Shown here: positions 54,009 to 63,666 of the stretch, piece after piece | Position numbering within the stretch: position 1 is the stretch's first letter | Layout: each line of letters starts with the position of its first letter | From: GWE2-42-39 sp034003625 | GTDB lineage: Bacteria; Bacteroidota; Bacteroidia; Bacteroidales; Prolixibacteraceae | DNA length: 64,000 bases | Direction of reading: 5' to 3' | Assembly (NCBI GenBank): GCA_034003625.1 | Contig: JAVEYG010000024.1 | Span: 1 to 64,000 of the forward strand | The notes under the pieces: model-generated | Seen by the model: the letters and a program-made list of their open reading frames with translations, nothing else | What the model was told of the DNA's origin: nothing | Database searches by the model: none | Made by a program: the position numbers and the translations under genes

Positions 54009-54311
54009 AGTTTTATCTGCTGACTTTCAGATGAACTATGTCGTGGATCGGGAAAGCCAATTGCCTGAAATATAATGTGAAAACAGGAAGTTAGAATTTA
54101 TCCCGATTTTGAGAGAAATATTTGTATGAGGTTGATAAATAGAATGATATAGGTAAATCGCGGGATGGATGCAGAATGAACCAGGAAAGAAAAAGACGTT
54201 TTTGCATGTTGTTTAAAGCCATAACAACTTAGGCAGGAAGGTACCTGATCAGGGGAGTGTATTTGTTGTAATATTCTGAATATGTGAGTTTTGTATTCAG
54301 GTCAAAAACAA
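54009..54311. other. Intergenic region with no recognisable gene
   Basis: Sequence between the pckA promoter and the recombinase terminator. No conserved coding frame, repeat or RNA structure was seen. Confidence 0.5.
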
Positions 54312-54350
54312 GCAGGGAATGTTAAATTTTAATTAATTCACATTCCCTGC
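54312..54350 (-). terminator. Terminator of the tyrosine recombinase gene
   Basis: A perfect 11-bp stem, GCAGGGAATGT (54312-54322) and ACATTCCCTGC (54340-54350), 24 bp past the stop. The minus strand continues TTGTTTTTG. Confidence 0.75.
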
Positions 54351-54374
54351 CAAGCAATGATTTATTTTTTTAAT

Positions 54375-55274
54375 CTACGACCTTGGATGAAATTTATCCA
54401 TAGTCTTTTTCAGATAGTTCCGATCCAAATGAGTATAAATTTCGGTCGTCAGGATCGATTCGTGACCGAGCATTTCCTGTACCGCCCGCAGATCAGCGCC
54501 TCCGTTGATGAGGTGCGTTGCAAATGAATGACGGAACGTGTGAGGACTGATTTTTTTCTCCAAACCAACTTTCTCCGCAAGATTTTTGATGATTGTAAAA
54601 ATCATTACTCTGCTGAGTTTTTTGCCCCTTCGGTTCAGGAAAAGAATGTTCTCGTTTTCCTTGTTGATTTTTAGTGTTTTACGGTAGTTAGACAAATAGT
54701 TGGTGATTTCTTCAACTGCCTTTTCGCTGATTGGTACCAATCTTTCCTTGTCTGCTTTTCCTTCCACTTTAATGAATCCCTGATCAAAGAATAGGTTTGT
54801 GACCTTCAGGTTTACCAGCTCGGAAACACGTAACCCGCAACTGTAAAGGGTTTCCAGCATCGCCTTGTTACGCTGGCCTTCCGATTTGCCAAGGTCAATT
54901 GCGTCAATCAGCAGGTCAATCTCTTCCATTGTCAGTACATCCGGAAGTTTCCTTCCGATTTTCGGAGATTCCAGCAATGAAGTCGGGTCGGCATTAATCT
55001 TTCCTTCCATCAGAAGAAATTTATAGAACGATTTAATGCCTGAAATAGTCCTGGCCTGAGTGCGAGGGGAAACCCCCCGTTCATTGATGTGTTCAACAAA
55101 ACTTTTCAGGTGTTCCAGCTTCACCCTTTCGGGCGGAAGCTTTTTGTAGCTTTCGTCCAGAAACATCATCAACTTGTTGATGTCGTTAATGTAAGCAGCT
55201 ACCGAATTGTCTGAAAGCGATTTTTCTAAGCGTAAAAAAGATTCAAATCCTTTCTTGCAGTCTTCCCATTTCAT
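54375..55274 (-). CDS. xerD: Site-specific tyrosine recombinase (XerC/XerD type)
   Basis: 299 residues, the family size. SAM-like N-terminal core-binding domain (about 1-95), then the catalytic domain with Arg149 in YSCGLRVSELVNL, the HTFRHSFATHLINGGADLRA box, LGHESILTTEIYTH, and the tyrosine nucleophile in the last motif. Such enzymes resolve chromosome dimers at dif. Divergent from aroQ, a neighbour arrangement common in this group. No dif site was recognised in the window. XerC or XerD assignment by eye is tentative. Confidence 0.88.
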   Translation of the reverse strand: MKWEDCKKGFESFLRLEKSLSDNSVAAYINDINKLMMFLDESYKKLPPERVKLEHLKSFVEHINERGVSPRTQARTISGIKSFYKFLLMEGKINADPTSLLESPKIGRKLPDVLTMEEIDLLIDAIDLGKSEGQRNKAMLETLYSCGLRVSELVNLKVTNLFFDQGFIKVEGKADKERLVPISEKAVEEITNYLSNYRKTLKINKENENILFLNRRGKKLSRVMIFTIIKNLAEKVGLEKKISPHTFRHSFATHLINGGADLRAVQEMLGHESILTTEIYTHLDRNYLKKTMDKFHPRS

Positions 55275-55448
55275 AATTTAATAACACTTTAGTTTGAATT
55301 TTTATAACAAATTTCAATATTTTTGATTTGTAAATGCCTAAAAATGTTTTATTTGTAAAAATAAGTTTATATTCCAAGCAGGTTACATAATAATTACTAC
55401 GTGTTTGGTCTGACTAAGTTACTATTTTTTTAATAAACCAACAAGAAT

Positions 55449-55877
55449 ATGAAAATTTTGTTAATAAATGGACCGAATTTAAATTTACTGGGGGTCAGGG
55501 AGAAAAGTATTTACGGAAATGCTTCATTTGAAGCTTATTTTGAAGTTCTTCAGAAAAAGTACAATCATATCCGGTTGGAATATTACCAATCGAATATCGA
55601 AGGTGAGCTGATTAACAAGCTGCACGAGACAGGTTTCAGTTATGACGGGATCATCCTGAATGCAGGCGCATATACACATACTTCTGTTGCTATACGGGAT
55701 GCTGTGTCAGCGATCAGTACCCCGGTTGTCGAGGTACACATTTCCAATATTCTGACCCGGGAACATTTTCGTCACGAATCCATAATCGGGCCTTCCTGCA
55801 AAGGGAGCATCATGGGGTTTGGACTTGACTCATACAGGCTTGCAATAGAACATTTTGCCGGCGAATTAAAGGTTTGA
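55449..55877 (+). CDS. aroQ: 3-dehydroquinate dehydratase, type II
   Basis: A 142-residue shikimate-pathway enzyme. NGPNLNLLGVREKSIYG at the N-terminus holds the catalytic tyrosine, with NAGAYTHTSVAIRDA and EVHISNILTREHFRHES completing the active site. The type II enzyme forms a dodecamer and works by anti elimination. It is followed by pyk 85 bp away with a separate promoter. Confidence 0.95.
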   Translation: MKILLINGPNLNLLGVREKSIYGNASFEAYFEVLQKKYNHIRLEYYQSNIEGELINKLHETGFSYDGIILNAGAYTHTSVAIRDAVSAISTPVVEVHISNILTREHFRHESIIGPSCKGSIMGFGLDSYRLAIEHFAGELKV

Positions 55878-55929
55878 TAACATTGGAAAGATTGAGAACA
55901 GCGGGAAAAGGTCGTTTTCAGAAAATATC

Positions 55930-55937
55930 TACATTTG
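55930..55937 (+). promoter_or_regulatory. -7 promoter element of pyk
   Basis: TACATTTG matches TAnnTTTG, 25 bp before the pyk ATG. Confidence 0.55.
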
Positions 55938-55962
55938 CCGCCTTCAAACAAATTCCAGGTAT

Positions 55963-57387
55963 ATGAAACATACGAAAATTGTGGCTACTATCTCAGATAA
56001 ACGGTGTGAACCTGAATTTATCAAGTTGTTGTATGATGCAGGGTTTAATGTGGCCCGTTTAAATACGGCACACATTACTACCGAATCTGCCCTCCGTATT
56101 ATTCAGAATATCCGTTCTGTATCCGATACGATCGGGATACTGATTGACACCAAAGGCCCGGAAATACGGACTAATGGAATTTCAGGAGAAGGAATTCCAG
56201 TGGTGCATGGACAGATCGTTGAAATCGCCGACGCAACCATTGGACCGGCCCCTAACCGGTTCTCTGTAAGTTATAAGGATTTTATTGAAGAAATACCGAT
56301 TGGCCGCAAAATACTGATCGATGACGGAGATATTGAACTGACGGTTACCGATAAGGTAAAAAACTCGCTTGTTTGCCATGTGGAGAACAACGGGGTAATC
56401 AGGGACCGGAAGAGTGTCAATACGCCCGGTATTAGCGTACATCTTCCTTCCATTACTGAGAAAGACCGGGAATTTATTGAATTTGCAGCCCGGAACGATG
56501 TTGATTTTATTGCCCATTCGTTTGTCCGGGATAAAGAAGATGTAATTGCTGTACAAGAAATTCTGGACCGGTTTGGAAGCCCGATAAAAATTATTGCGAA
56601 AATCGAGAATTCGGATGGAGTGAACAACATCGACGAAATTCTGGACCATGCTTACGGAATCATGGTAGCCCGCGGCGACCTGGGAATTGAAATCGCCGCC
56701 GAACAGATTCCCGGCATTCAGCGGAACCTGATCAAAAAAGCTGTGCAGCGGAAAAAACCGGTAATTGTTGCTACGCAGATGCTTCACAGCATGATCGACA
56801 ATCCCCGTCCTACCCGTGCGGAAGTCAGCGATGTGGCGAACGCCATTTATTCGCGTACCGATGCCATCATGCTTTCCGGAGAAACAGCATACGGCAAATA
56901 CCCGGTCGAATCAGTCGAGTGGATGGCGCGCATTGCCCGTGAAACCGAATCAGGTAAAGATAAACGCAACGATATTATATTGCCGCCTGTCGATGATGAA
57001 ATTACGGCGTTTTTGGCCGAATCGGCGATTATCGCTTCCAACGAACTGAAAACAAGGGCAATTGTAACCAATACCCTGACCGGACGGACGGCCCGTTACC
57101 TGGCTGCTTTCCGGGGCGACAACCCGGTTTATGCAAAATGCTACATTCCACATGTTGTCAGGCAGTTGTCGTTATCGTACGGAGTTTTTCCGAGTTTGCT
57201 GGAACCCCGGAAAGACAAGTTTAAAATTGCACGGGCTGCCCTCAGGTCGCTGGTGGAGGAAGGTATCCTTCAGAACGACGATATTGTGATTTATGTCGGA
57301 GGAAGCCTGGGGATCGGGGGCGGTTCAACCTACATGGAAATAACGCAGGTGGAGAACATGACCTATAAAAATAAATCGGATAATTAA
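55963..57387 (+). CDS. pyk: Pyruvate kinase
   Basis: 474 residues. N-terminal TKIVATISDKR and NVARLNTAH (substrate phosphate binding), LIDTKGPEIR (ADP/metal), the signature IIAKIENSDGVNNIDEIL with catalytic lysine (about 205-222), and ARGDLGIE are present. The C-terminal regulatory domain is complete. It makes ATP and pyruvate from PEP and ADP, the partner reaction of nearby pckA in PEP metabolism. Confidence 0.97.
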   Translation: MKHTKIVATISDKRCEPEFIKLLYDAGFNVARLNTAHITTESALRIIQNIRSVSDTIGILIDTKGPEIRTNGISGEGIPVVHGQIVEIADATIGPAPNRFSVSYKDFIEEIPIGRKILIDDGDIELTVTDKVKNSLVCHVENNGVIRDRKSVNTPGISVHLPSITEKDREFIEFAARNDVDFIAHSFVRDKEDVIAVQEILDRFGSPIKIIAKIENSDGVNNIDEILDHAYGIMVARGDLGIEIAAEQIPGIQRNLIKKAVQRKKPVIVATQMLHSMIDNPRPTRAEVSDVANAIYSRTDAIMLSGETAYGKYPVESVEWMARIARETESGKDKRNDIILPPVDDEITAFLAESAIIASNELKTRAIVTNTLTGRTARYLAAFRGDNPVYAKCYIPHVVRQLSLSYGVFPSLLEPRKDKFKIARAALRSLVEEGILQNDDIVIYVGGSLGIGGGSTYMEITQVENMTYKNKSDN

Positions 57388-57394
57388 AAAAAAA

Positions 57395-57515
57395 GACTGT
57401 TCAGAAAGTTTTGAAATCCAACACTTGTATCGCCCTCTCCCGAAGAAGGTCAGGGACTGATGATTAAAAGATGCCGGTCTTCGACAATCGGGAGGGGATG
57501 CCTCAAGCCCGGACA
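57395..57515. repeat. Intergenic repeat-like element
   Basis: Between pyk and the convergent lolA gene lies about 120 bp without coding capacity. CCCTCTCCCGAAGA is partly complementary to GACAATCGGGAGGG further on, giving an imperfect long inverted repeat. Resembles other short Bacteroidota intergenic elements; weakly supported. Confidence 0.35.
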
Positions 57516-57523
57516 ACCTTCTT

Positions 57524-58174
57524 TTATCTCATGTCAATTACTTCAACGTTTGGATGTTTTGACGTGTCAAAAACAAAAAATGAATCATTGTAAGGCTTAT
57601 CGGTTTTAAACTGGTCTACCTTCACCGTATAGGTATTCCCGTCTTTCCCTTTCATTATCGCACTGTTGATCAGCATTTTTGTTTTGTCGATATGCACCCT
57701 GATCTGGGAATAATTGTTGTTTTTATCCTGTGGAAACAAGTCGATGGAATACATGCTTTTACCATTCTGCAATTCTTCGCCAACCAGTTTGTAATCGAAT
57801 CCGTTCTGATAGATGGTAAATACTTTTGCCGGGTCCATCATATCTTCGTCATCGTTGTTGAAACCGGAAATACTGACTTCATTTGCTTCGGCCATGTAGG
57901 TCCATATATTTTTTCCGTCGGAATATACTTCCACGCCCAGTTCGTTCAGGTGTACCTTGTATTTATTCCCTTTCAGTATGATTGAACCGGTATTGATTTC
58001 TTTGACATTCCGGGTCTTATTTTCCATTTCAAAAGAAAAAGTTGCTTCGATGGATTTATATGCCTGCGTTGTTTGAGTAACCTTGTCGAGGATTTCCTTT
58101 GCTTTTTGGTCCTGTTGTGCAAGTGTTGCAATTGCGGCAAAAACGAATGCCATCAGTAAAAAAAATTTAGTCAT
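57524..58174 (-). CDS. lolA: LolA-like outer-membrane lipoprotein carrier protein
   Basis: 216 residues, signal peptide to about residue 20 (MTKFFLLMAFVFAAIATLAQ). The fold pattern QTTQAYKSIEATFSFEMENK, GSIILKGNKYKVHLNELGVE, VYSDGKNIWTY and YKLVGEELQNGKSMYSIDL matches LolA periplasmic carriers that move lipoproteins to the outer membrane. It is 14 bp downstream of ftsK on the same strand, a common Bacteroidota pairing. Confidence 0.88.
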   Translation of the reverse strand: MTKFFLLMAFVFAAIATLAQQDQKAKEILDKVTQTTQAYKSIEATFSFEMENKTRNVKEINTGSIILKGNKYKVHLNELGVEVYSDGKNIWTYMAEANEVSISGFNNDDEDMMDPAKVFTIYQNGFDYKLVGEELQNGKSMYSIDLFPQDKNNNYSQIRVHIDKTKMLINSAIMKGKDGNTYTVKVDQFKTDKPYNDSFFVFDTSKHPNVEVIDMR

Positions 58175-58188
58175 TGCTGTGTGTTTAA

Positions 58189-60615
58189 TTATAAACTGTT
58201 CAATAATTGTTCCAAAGTGTATTCATCCTGGATAAGCACCTGTCGGGCCTTGCTGCCTTCGCTGGGCCCTACGATGCCGGCTGCTTCTAATTGGTCCATG
58301 ATACGGCCCGCGCGGTTATAGCCAATCGAAAGTTTCCGCTGGATCATGGATGTGGAGCCCATCTGATTTGACACTACGATCCGCGCTGCATCATCAAACA
58401 AGTCATCTTTGTTGTTCAGGTCCACATCTGTTTTATCCTCATCGTCGCCCATATACTCGGGAAGAAGGAAGGCAGTCGGGTATGACTGTTGTTTCGCGAT
58501 GTATTCGCAAATGCGCTCCACCTCGGGCGTATCCACAAAAGCACACTGTACGCGTGTCATGCTGCTTCCCTGGGTAATCAACATGTCGCCTTTCCCGATC
58601 AGTTGGTTGGCCCCGGGTGTATCGAGAATGGTGCGCGAGTCGATCATCGATGCTACTTTAAAAGCGATACGCGCCGGGAAGTTTGCCTTGATGACCCCGG
58701 TAATAATGTTGATTGACGGACGCTGTGTGGCAATGACCATGTGGATACCCACCGCCCTGGCAAGCTGGGCAATACGGGCAATTGGCAATTCAATTTCTTT
58801 TCCGGCAGTCATGATCAGATCGGCAAATTCATCAATAATGACTACGATGTAAGGCAAATAACGATGTCCCTTCTCGGGGTTTAACCGGCGGGTTGTAAAT
58901 TTCTTATTGTATTCTTTGATGTTCCTGACATGTGCTTTTTTCAGCAGGTTGTACCGGTCGTCCATCTCGATATTGACCGAATTCAGGGTGTTTTTTACTT
59001 TTTGAATATCGGTAATGATTGCTTCCTCTTCTTCGGGCATCTTGGCAAGAAAATGTTTTTCAAGTGATGCATAGAGATTTAGTTCCACTTTTTTCGGGTC
59101 GACCAGCACCAATTTAAGTTCCGAAGGATGTTTCCGGTAAAGAAGCGATGTAATGATGGCATTCAGCCCGACCGATTTTCCCTGCCCGGTTGCTCCGGCT
59201 ACTAAGATATGCGGCATTTTGGTCAGGTCGACCATGAATGTTTCATTCGAAATGGTTTTACCTAATGCGATCGGCAGATCGGCTGTCGATTCCTGAAATT
59301 TTTTGGAGCCAATGATCGAACGCATGGAAACGACTTCCGGGTTCTGATTGGGCACTTCAATTCCAATGGTCCCTCTTCCCGGAATTGGGGCGATGATACG
59401 GATGCCTAAGGCCGCAAGGCTCAGCGCAATGTCGTCTTCTAAATTTTTTATTTTCGCAATACGGATACCCGGTGCCGGAACAATTTCGTACAGTGTGATT
59501 GTCGGGCCGATGGTCGCACGTATTTTAGTGATCTCAATTTTATAGTGACGAAGGGTCTCTACAATCTTGTTTTTGTTTGAAATCAACTCTTCGTTGCTCA
59601 CTTCGGCGTTATCCGACGAGTGGTTATCCAGCAGGTCGAGCGGGGGAAAATGGTAATTCGACAAATCGCGTGTCGGGTCGTATTCTTCCATTCCGTCCGG
59701 GACGAATTCTTCATCGTCTTCGTCATGCAATTTTTCCACCAACAGTTCCGGTCCTTCTGTTTCTTCCTCATCTTTCTCTTTCCGGCGGCTTTCAATACTG
59801 GTGAGAATATCCCTGCTGCTCAGGGTTTGTTCAAATTCAGGTTCATCATCGCTGTCGGGATCAAATATTGCTTCGATCAGATCATCTTCGTTGATCACTT
59901 TTGAAATAGACGGATCGTCGAGTTCGATCACCTTGCCGGTTTGTTTTTCCCCGTTATTTTCTGTCATTTCTACAGGGATGGCCTTTTCTTCTTTTGGCGT
60001 CCGGGTAAATAAGCTGCTAAGCCAGGGAATAAAACCGCTAAAAGCAATTACCAGGATTAGGAACAATAATAAAAAAAGCAACATTATTGCGCCTATTGTT
60101 CCGATCATAGCGCCCAGCCAGTTGGAGAGAATAAAGCCGTAAAGTCCGCCGTAATTAAGAAACTGCTCTGTTCCTGTACCGGCGAGTAATCCTAAGGTGG
60201 TCGAAATCCATATTACTAAGATTAGTGAATAAGCGTAGGCCTTGGGTAAACTGATCAGTTTGCTGCCAAACAAGCGTAGGGCGGTCGCAATAACCAGAAA
60301 TACAAAAATGAACGATGATAGCCCAAAACCCCGGTTTATAATTACTTCACCAAGGAAAGCCCCGGTTTTTCCAGCTACATTTTCGACTTTTATTTCCGAA
60401 TCCAGGATCAGCCGGCCCCAGGATATGTCGAGCTTGCTTTGATCGGTGCCGCCTGAAAATAAAAAAGATACAAAAGAGACCAGAAGATAGAGGCCGATAA
60501 TCAGAAAAAACAATCCGAGGGTGTACCTGAATTTAGCGCCTGTAAAAAAGCCTGATATTTTCTGAAATACGGAAGGTCCTTTTGGTTTGCCTGCTTTAGC
60601 TGCCTTTTTTGCCAT
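58189..60615 (-). CDS. ftsK: DNA translocase FtsK
   Basis: 808 residues. About four to five transmembrane helices in the first 190 residues anchor it at the division septum. An acidic linker (about 225-330) leads to the motor domain with Walker A ATGQGKSVGLNAI, Walker B IVVIIDEFADLIM and the AQLARAVGIHMVIATQRPS block. A C-terminal winged-helix gamma domain (about 745-808, LSIGYNRAGRIMDQLEAAG) reads KOPS-type sequences and activates XerD in other bacteria. Works with the recombinase encoded nearby. Co-transcribed with lolA. Confidence 0.97.
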   Translation of the reverse strand: MAKKAAKAGKPKGPSVFQKISGFFTGAKFRYTLGLFFLIIGLYLLVSFVSFLFSGGTDQSKLDISWGRLILDSEIKVENVAGKTGAFLGEVIINRGFGLSSFIFVFLVIATALRLFGSKLISLPKAYAYSLILVIWISTTLGLLAGTGTEQFLNYGGLYGFILSNWLGAMIGTIGAIMLLFLLLFLILVIAFSGFIPWLSSLFTRTPKEEKAIPVEMTENNGEKQTGKVIELDDPSISKVINEDDLIEAIFDPDSDDEPEFEQTLSSRDILTSIESRRKEKDEEETEGPELLVEKLHDEDDEEFVPDGMEEYDPTRDLSNYHFPPLDLLDNHSSDNAEVSNEELISNKNKIVETLRHYKIEITKIRATIGPTITLYEIVPAPGIRIAKIKNLEDDIALSLAALGIRIIAPIPGRGTIGIEVPNQNPEVVSMRSIIGSKKFQESTADLPIALGKTISNETFMVDLTKMPHILVAGATGQGKSVGLNAIITSLLYRKHPSELKLVLVDPKKVELNLYASLEKHFLAKMPEEEEAIITDIQKVKNTLNSVNIEMDDRYNLLKKAHVRNIKEYNKKFTTRRLNPEKGHRYLPYIVVIIDEFADLIMTAGKEIELPIARIAQLARAVGIHMVIATQRPSINIITGVIKANFPARIAFKVASMIDSRTILDTPGANQLIGKGDMLITQGSSMTRVQCAFVDTPEVERICEYIAKQQSYPTAFLLPEYMGDDEDKTDVDLNNKDDLFDDAARIVVSNQMGSTSMIQRKLSIGYNRAGRIMDQLEAAGIVGPSEGSKARQVLIQDEYTLEQLLNSL

Positions 60616-60636
60616 GGTATTTATTCAATTCGTGTG

Positions 60637-60644
60637 CAAAGTTA
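60637..60644 (-). promoter_or_regulatory. -7 promoter element of ftsK
   Basis: TAACTTTG on the minus strand matches TAnnTTTG, 21 bp upstream of the ftsK ATG. Confidence 0.5.
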
Positions 60645-60746
60645 ACGATTTTTGCCATTCCGGTATTTTGTGCGCGCTGTGAATTCCATTAAAATGCAAA
60701 CTTCACAATAGTAAAATTTATCAGCTTTTTAAATCTTCTTATTTCC

Positions 60747-60754
60747 TAAGTTTG
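60747..60754 (+). promoter_or_regulatory. -7 promoter element of arcC
   Basis: TAAGTTTG matches TAnnTTTG, 30 bp before the arcC ATG at 60785. It supports that start over the in-frame codon at 60752, which would lie inside the element. Confidence 0.55.
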
Positions 60755-60784
60755 TTTGGCCACAACAATCAAAATGGTTGCAAT

Positions 60785-61741
60785 ATGAATAAACTTGCGG
60801 TTATAGCCCTGGGCGGCAATGCCCTGTTGAGGGGTAATGAAACCGGAACTATTGAGCAGCAGGAAACCAATACCGCCGATACGCTGGAAAACCTGGTTTA
60901 TCTGATAAAAGAAGGATACGATCTGGTAATCACACATGGTAATGGCCCACAGGTGGGAAATATCCTGATGCGCAACGATGCCGGTGAACAGTTGTACCAC
61001 ATTGCCCCGATGCCCCTTGATATTTGTGTGGCCGACTCGCAGGGCGGAATTGGCTACATGATTGAACGGATGATACGGAACGTATTGAACAAGCACCGAA
61101 TAAAAAGAAATGTGGTCACATTTGTTACCATGACGGTCGTAACCCCTGACGATCCGGCCATGAATAAACCAACCAAGGAAATTGGAAAAATATACCATCA
61201 GGAAGAAGCCGAAAAACTGGCTGCCGTGAAAGGATGGGCATTCCACCCTACAACAAAAGAAAAAGGCGGCTGGCGAAGAGTTGTCCCGTCACCTTCGCCG
61301 GTCGATATTATTAATAAGGAATACATTGAACGACTGGCCCGCGACGGTACTATTGTAATTGCAGTAGGTGGCGGAGGAATTCCTGTATATATTGATGAAG
61401 GTAAAAACCTGCGAACTCTCGACGCAGTGATTGACAAAGATCTCGCTTCTGCATTGCTGGCGACTCAGATCAAAGCCAACGAGTTTTATATTTTAACCGA
61501 TGTTCCTTTTATTTACAAAGATTTTGGGCTTCCGACCCAGGAAAAATTAGAATTCCTCGATTACAACGACACGGTAAAATACCTCGAAAATGGGATCTTT
61601 GCCGAAGGGTCGATGGCCCCTAAAATACGTGCCTGCCTGTATTTTATAGAACAGGGGGGTGAAAAAAGTGTGATCACGGAAGCTAAAAAATTAGAAGACC
61701 GTTCCTACGGATCGAAAATAACTATGTATTACGAAAAATAA
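60785..61741 (+). CDS. arcC: Carbamate kinase
   Basis: 318 residues, family length. ALGGNALLRGNE at the N-terminus, THGNGPQVGN, the GGWRRVVPSPSP block, VAVGGGGIPV and VIDKDLASALLA are the expected nucleotide and carbamoyl phosphate sites. It makes ATP from carbamoyl phosphate and ADP, the last step of arginine/citrulline fermentation. It is 11 bp upstream of argF, so both enzymes of citrulline breakdown after the deiminase are made together. No arginine deiminase gene is in the window. Confidence 0.94.
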   Translation: MNKLAVIALGGNALLRGNETGTIEQQETNTADTLENLVYLIKEGYDLVITHGNGPQVGNILMRNDAGEQLYHIAPMPLDICVADSQGGIGYMIERMIRNVLNKHRIKRNVVTFVTMTVVTPDDPAMNKPTKEIGKIYHQEEAEKLAAVKGWAFHPTTKEKGGWRRVVPSPSPVDIINKEYIERLARDGTIVIAVGGGGIPVYIDEGKNLRTLDAVIDKDLASALLATQIKANEFYILTDVPFIYKDFGLPTQEKLEFLDYNDTVKYLENGIFAEGSMAPKIRACLYFIEQGGEKSVITEAKKLEDRSYGSKITMYYEK

Positions 61742-61752
61742 ATTTCTGAGAT

Positions 61753-62772
61753 ATGATCAATCTGAAAAACCGCAACTTTTTGAAACTGCTCGATTTTACG
61801 CCGGAAGAAATCAATTATCTTTTAGTACTGGCCGCCCGGCTGAAACGCGACAAATACAACCGATGTGAAAAACAACTGCTGAAAGGCCGTAACATTGCAC
61901 TAATCTTTGAAAAAACATCGACCCGTACGCGTTGTGCGTTTGAAGTGGCTGCCTACGACCAGGGGGCAACCATTACTTACTTAGGGCCAGGTGGTTCGCA
62001 AATCGGGCAGAAAGAATCGATGAAAGATACCGCCCGTGTATTGGGCCGGATGTACGACGGCATTGAATACCGTGGCTACGGGCAACATATTGTTGAAGAA
62101 TTAGGCAAATATGCCGGAGTCCCGGTATGGAACGGACTGACCAACGAATTTCACCCGACACAAATCCTGGCCGATTTTTTAACAATGCAGGAACATTCCG
62201 GCAAACCGCTGTCCGAAATAAAATTCTGTTACATAGGCGATGCACGTAACAATATGGGTAACTCGCTGATGGTCGGAGCGGCCAAAATGGGCATGGATTT
62301 TCGCGCTGCTGCTCCACACTCGTGCCAGCCCTCGGAAGAACTTCAGAATACATGCCGCGAAATTGCCAGTCAGACCGGTGCTAAAATTACAATTACCGGG
62401 AATGTTGCCGAAGCAGTAAAAGATTGTGACTTTATTTACACCGACGTATGGGTTTCGATGGGCGAACCCGACGAGGTTTGGGCCGAACGGATAAAACTGC
62501 TGCTTCCCTATCGGGTTAATAAACAAGTTATGGAAATGACCGGGAATCCGAAAGTGAAATTTTTGCATTGCCTGCCTGCATTTCACAATCTCGAGACAAA
62601 AGTAGGCCAGGAAATATTTACCAAATTTGGAATTGACGCCATGGAAGTTACTGAAGATGTTTTCGAAAGCCCGGCTTCCATTGTTTTCGATGAAGCGGAA
62701 AACCGGATGCACACTATCAAAGCAGTTATGGTGGCTACATTAAATTTTCAGGATACTCTATACCAACTATGA
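61753..62772 (+). CDS. argF: Ornithine carbamoyltransferase
   Basis: 339 residues. The carbamoyl phosphate motif EKTSTRTRC (54-62), the QIGQKESMKDTARVLGR segment, FHPTQILADFLT and the HCLPAFHNLETKVG block with its catalytic cysteine are canonical for ornithine-specific enzymes. Combined with carbamate kinase it probably works in the catabolic (phosphorolytic) direction on citrulline. Many Bacteroidota use a different succinylornithine enzyme for biosynthesis. Its 3' end overlaps convergent truA by 38 bp. Confidence 0.94.
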   Translation: MINLKNRNFLKLLDFTPEEINYLLVLAARLKRDKYNRCEKQLLKGRNIALIFEKTSTRTRCAFEVAAYDQGATITYLGPGGSQIGQKESMKDTARVLGRMYDGIEYRGYGQHIVEELGKYAGVPVWNGLTNEFHPTQILADFLTMQEHSGKPLSEIKFCYIGDARNNMGNSLMVGAAKMGMDFRAAAPHSCQPSEELQNTCREIASQTGAKITITGNVAEAVKDCDFIYTDVWVSMGEPDEVWAERIKLLLPYRVNKQVMEMTGNPKVKFLHCLPAFHNLETKVGQEIFTKFGIDAMEVTEDVFESPASIVFDEAENRMHTIKAVMVATLNFQDTLYQL

Positions 62773-63484
62773 AAAGCCCACGCGCAGGAACCGAGACCCC
62801 GGCAGCGCCCCGGTTTTTCAACTCAATAACCTGCCGGAAATCGTCCGGCGAAATTTTACCCTGCCCCACTTCAATCAGCGTACCGACAATGGCACGTACC
62901 ATGTTCCGCAAAAAGCGGTCGGCTTTGACCACAAAAATAAGCTGGCTGCCTTGTTCCTTCCATTCAGCCTGGTAAATTTTACAGTTGTTGGTTTTTACAT
63001 CAGAGTGCAATTTGCTGAAGCTGGTAAAATCGCTGTATTCAAACAGGATACGACAGGCTTCGTTCATTTCCCCTACATCCAGCGGATATTTGAAATACCA
63101 TGCGGTTTCCTGCGCAAACGGATCTTTTTGCCGGGTAATATAATAATGATATGTCCGGGAAATTGCATCGAAACGGGCATGGGCATCCGGTTTTACCTTA
63201 TATATCCGGAAGATAATAATATCGTTGTTCAGAAAACCGTTCAGTTTACCGATAAACTCCGGATGATCAAGTCTTTCATTTTCCGAATCGAAATGGGCCA
63301 CGAAAAAACGGGCATGCACTCCGGTATCGGTACGCCCGGCGCCCGTTACGGAAATTCTTTCACGGCAAATCACCGATAATGCTTTTTCTAAATGTTCTTG
63401 AACACTCGGAGCATTGGGCTGTACCTGCCAGCCGTGAAAACGGGTCCCGTTGTATGCCAGTTCTATGAAATACCGTTGTGCCAA
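62735..63484 (-). CDS. truA: tRNA pseudouridine(38-40) synthase TruA
   Basis: About 249 residues. RYFIELAYNGTRFHGWQVQPN is the family's N-terminal block, and the catalytic aspartate is in GAGRTDTGVHARF; RTYHYYITR and FLRNMVRAIVGTLIEVGQG complete it. No ATG precedes the conserved start, so I choose TTG at 63484 (TTG-GCA-CAA-CGG, giving MAQRYF). The long upstream open frame has no homology. The enzyme modifies the anticodon arm of many tRNAs. Overlaps argF 3' end to 3' end. Confidence 0.9.
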   Translation of the reverse strand: MAQRYFIELAYNGTRFHGWQVQPNAPSVQEHLEKALSVICRERISVTGAGRTDTGVHARFFVAHFDSENERLDHPEFIGKLNGFLNNDIIIFRIYKVKPDAHARFDAISRTYHYYITRQKDPFAQETAWYFKYPLDVGEMNEACRILFEYSDFTSFSKLHSDVKTNNCKIYQAEWKEQGSQLIFVVKADRFLRNMVRAIVGTLIEVGQGKISPDDFRQVIELKNRGAAGVSVPARGLFIVGIEYPENLM

Positions 63485-63666
63485 AGCCTGAATTTTCTGT
63501 AAAAATAGAAAAAATACCTGATGAGGGACTCTGTGAAAGCCTTTCCTATAACGCAAAATATTCCTTCTGATTTTCCCGTACGAACCGGCAGGTCCATTAT
63601 AGGGCCGCTGTTGAACTACTTTGCACACTTAATCATAGTGTCATGTCAGGCGTACGTTGTCACCCT

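Noticed and set aside
54375..55274. Tyrosine recombinase as evidence for an integrated mobile element
   Set aside because: Length, motifs and neighbours fit a housekeeping Xer protein; no attachment sites, tRNA junction or phage genes are nearby.
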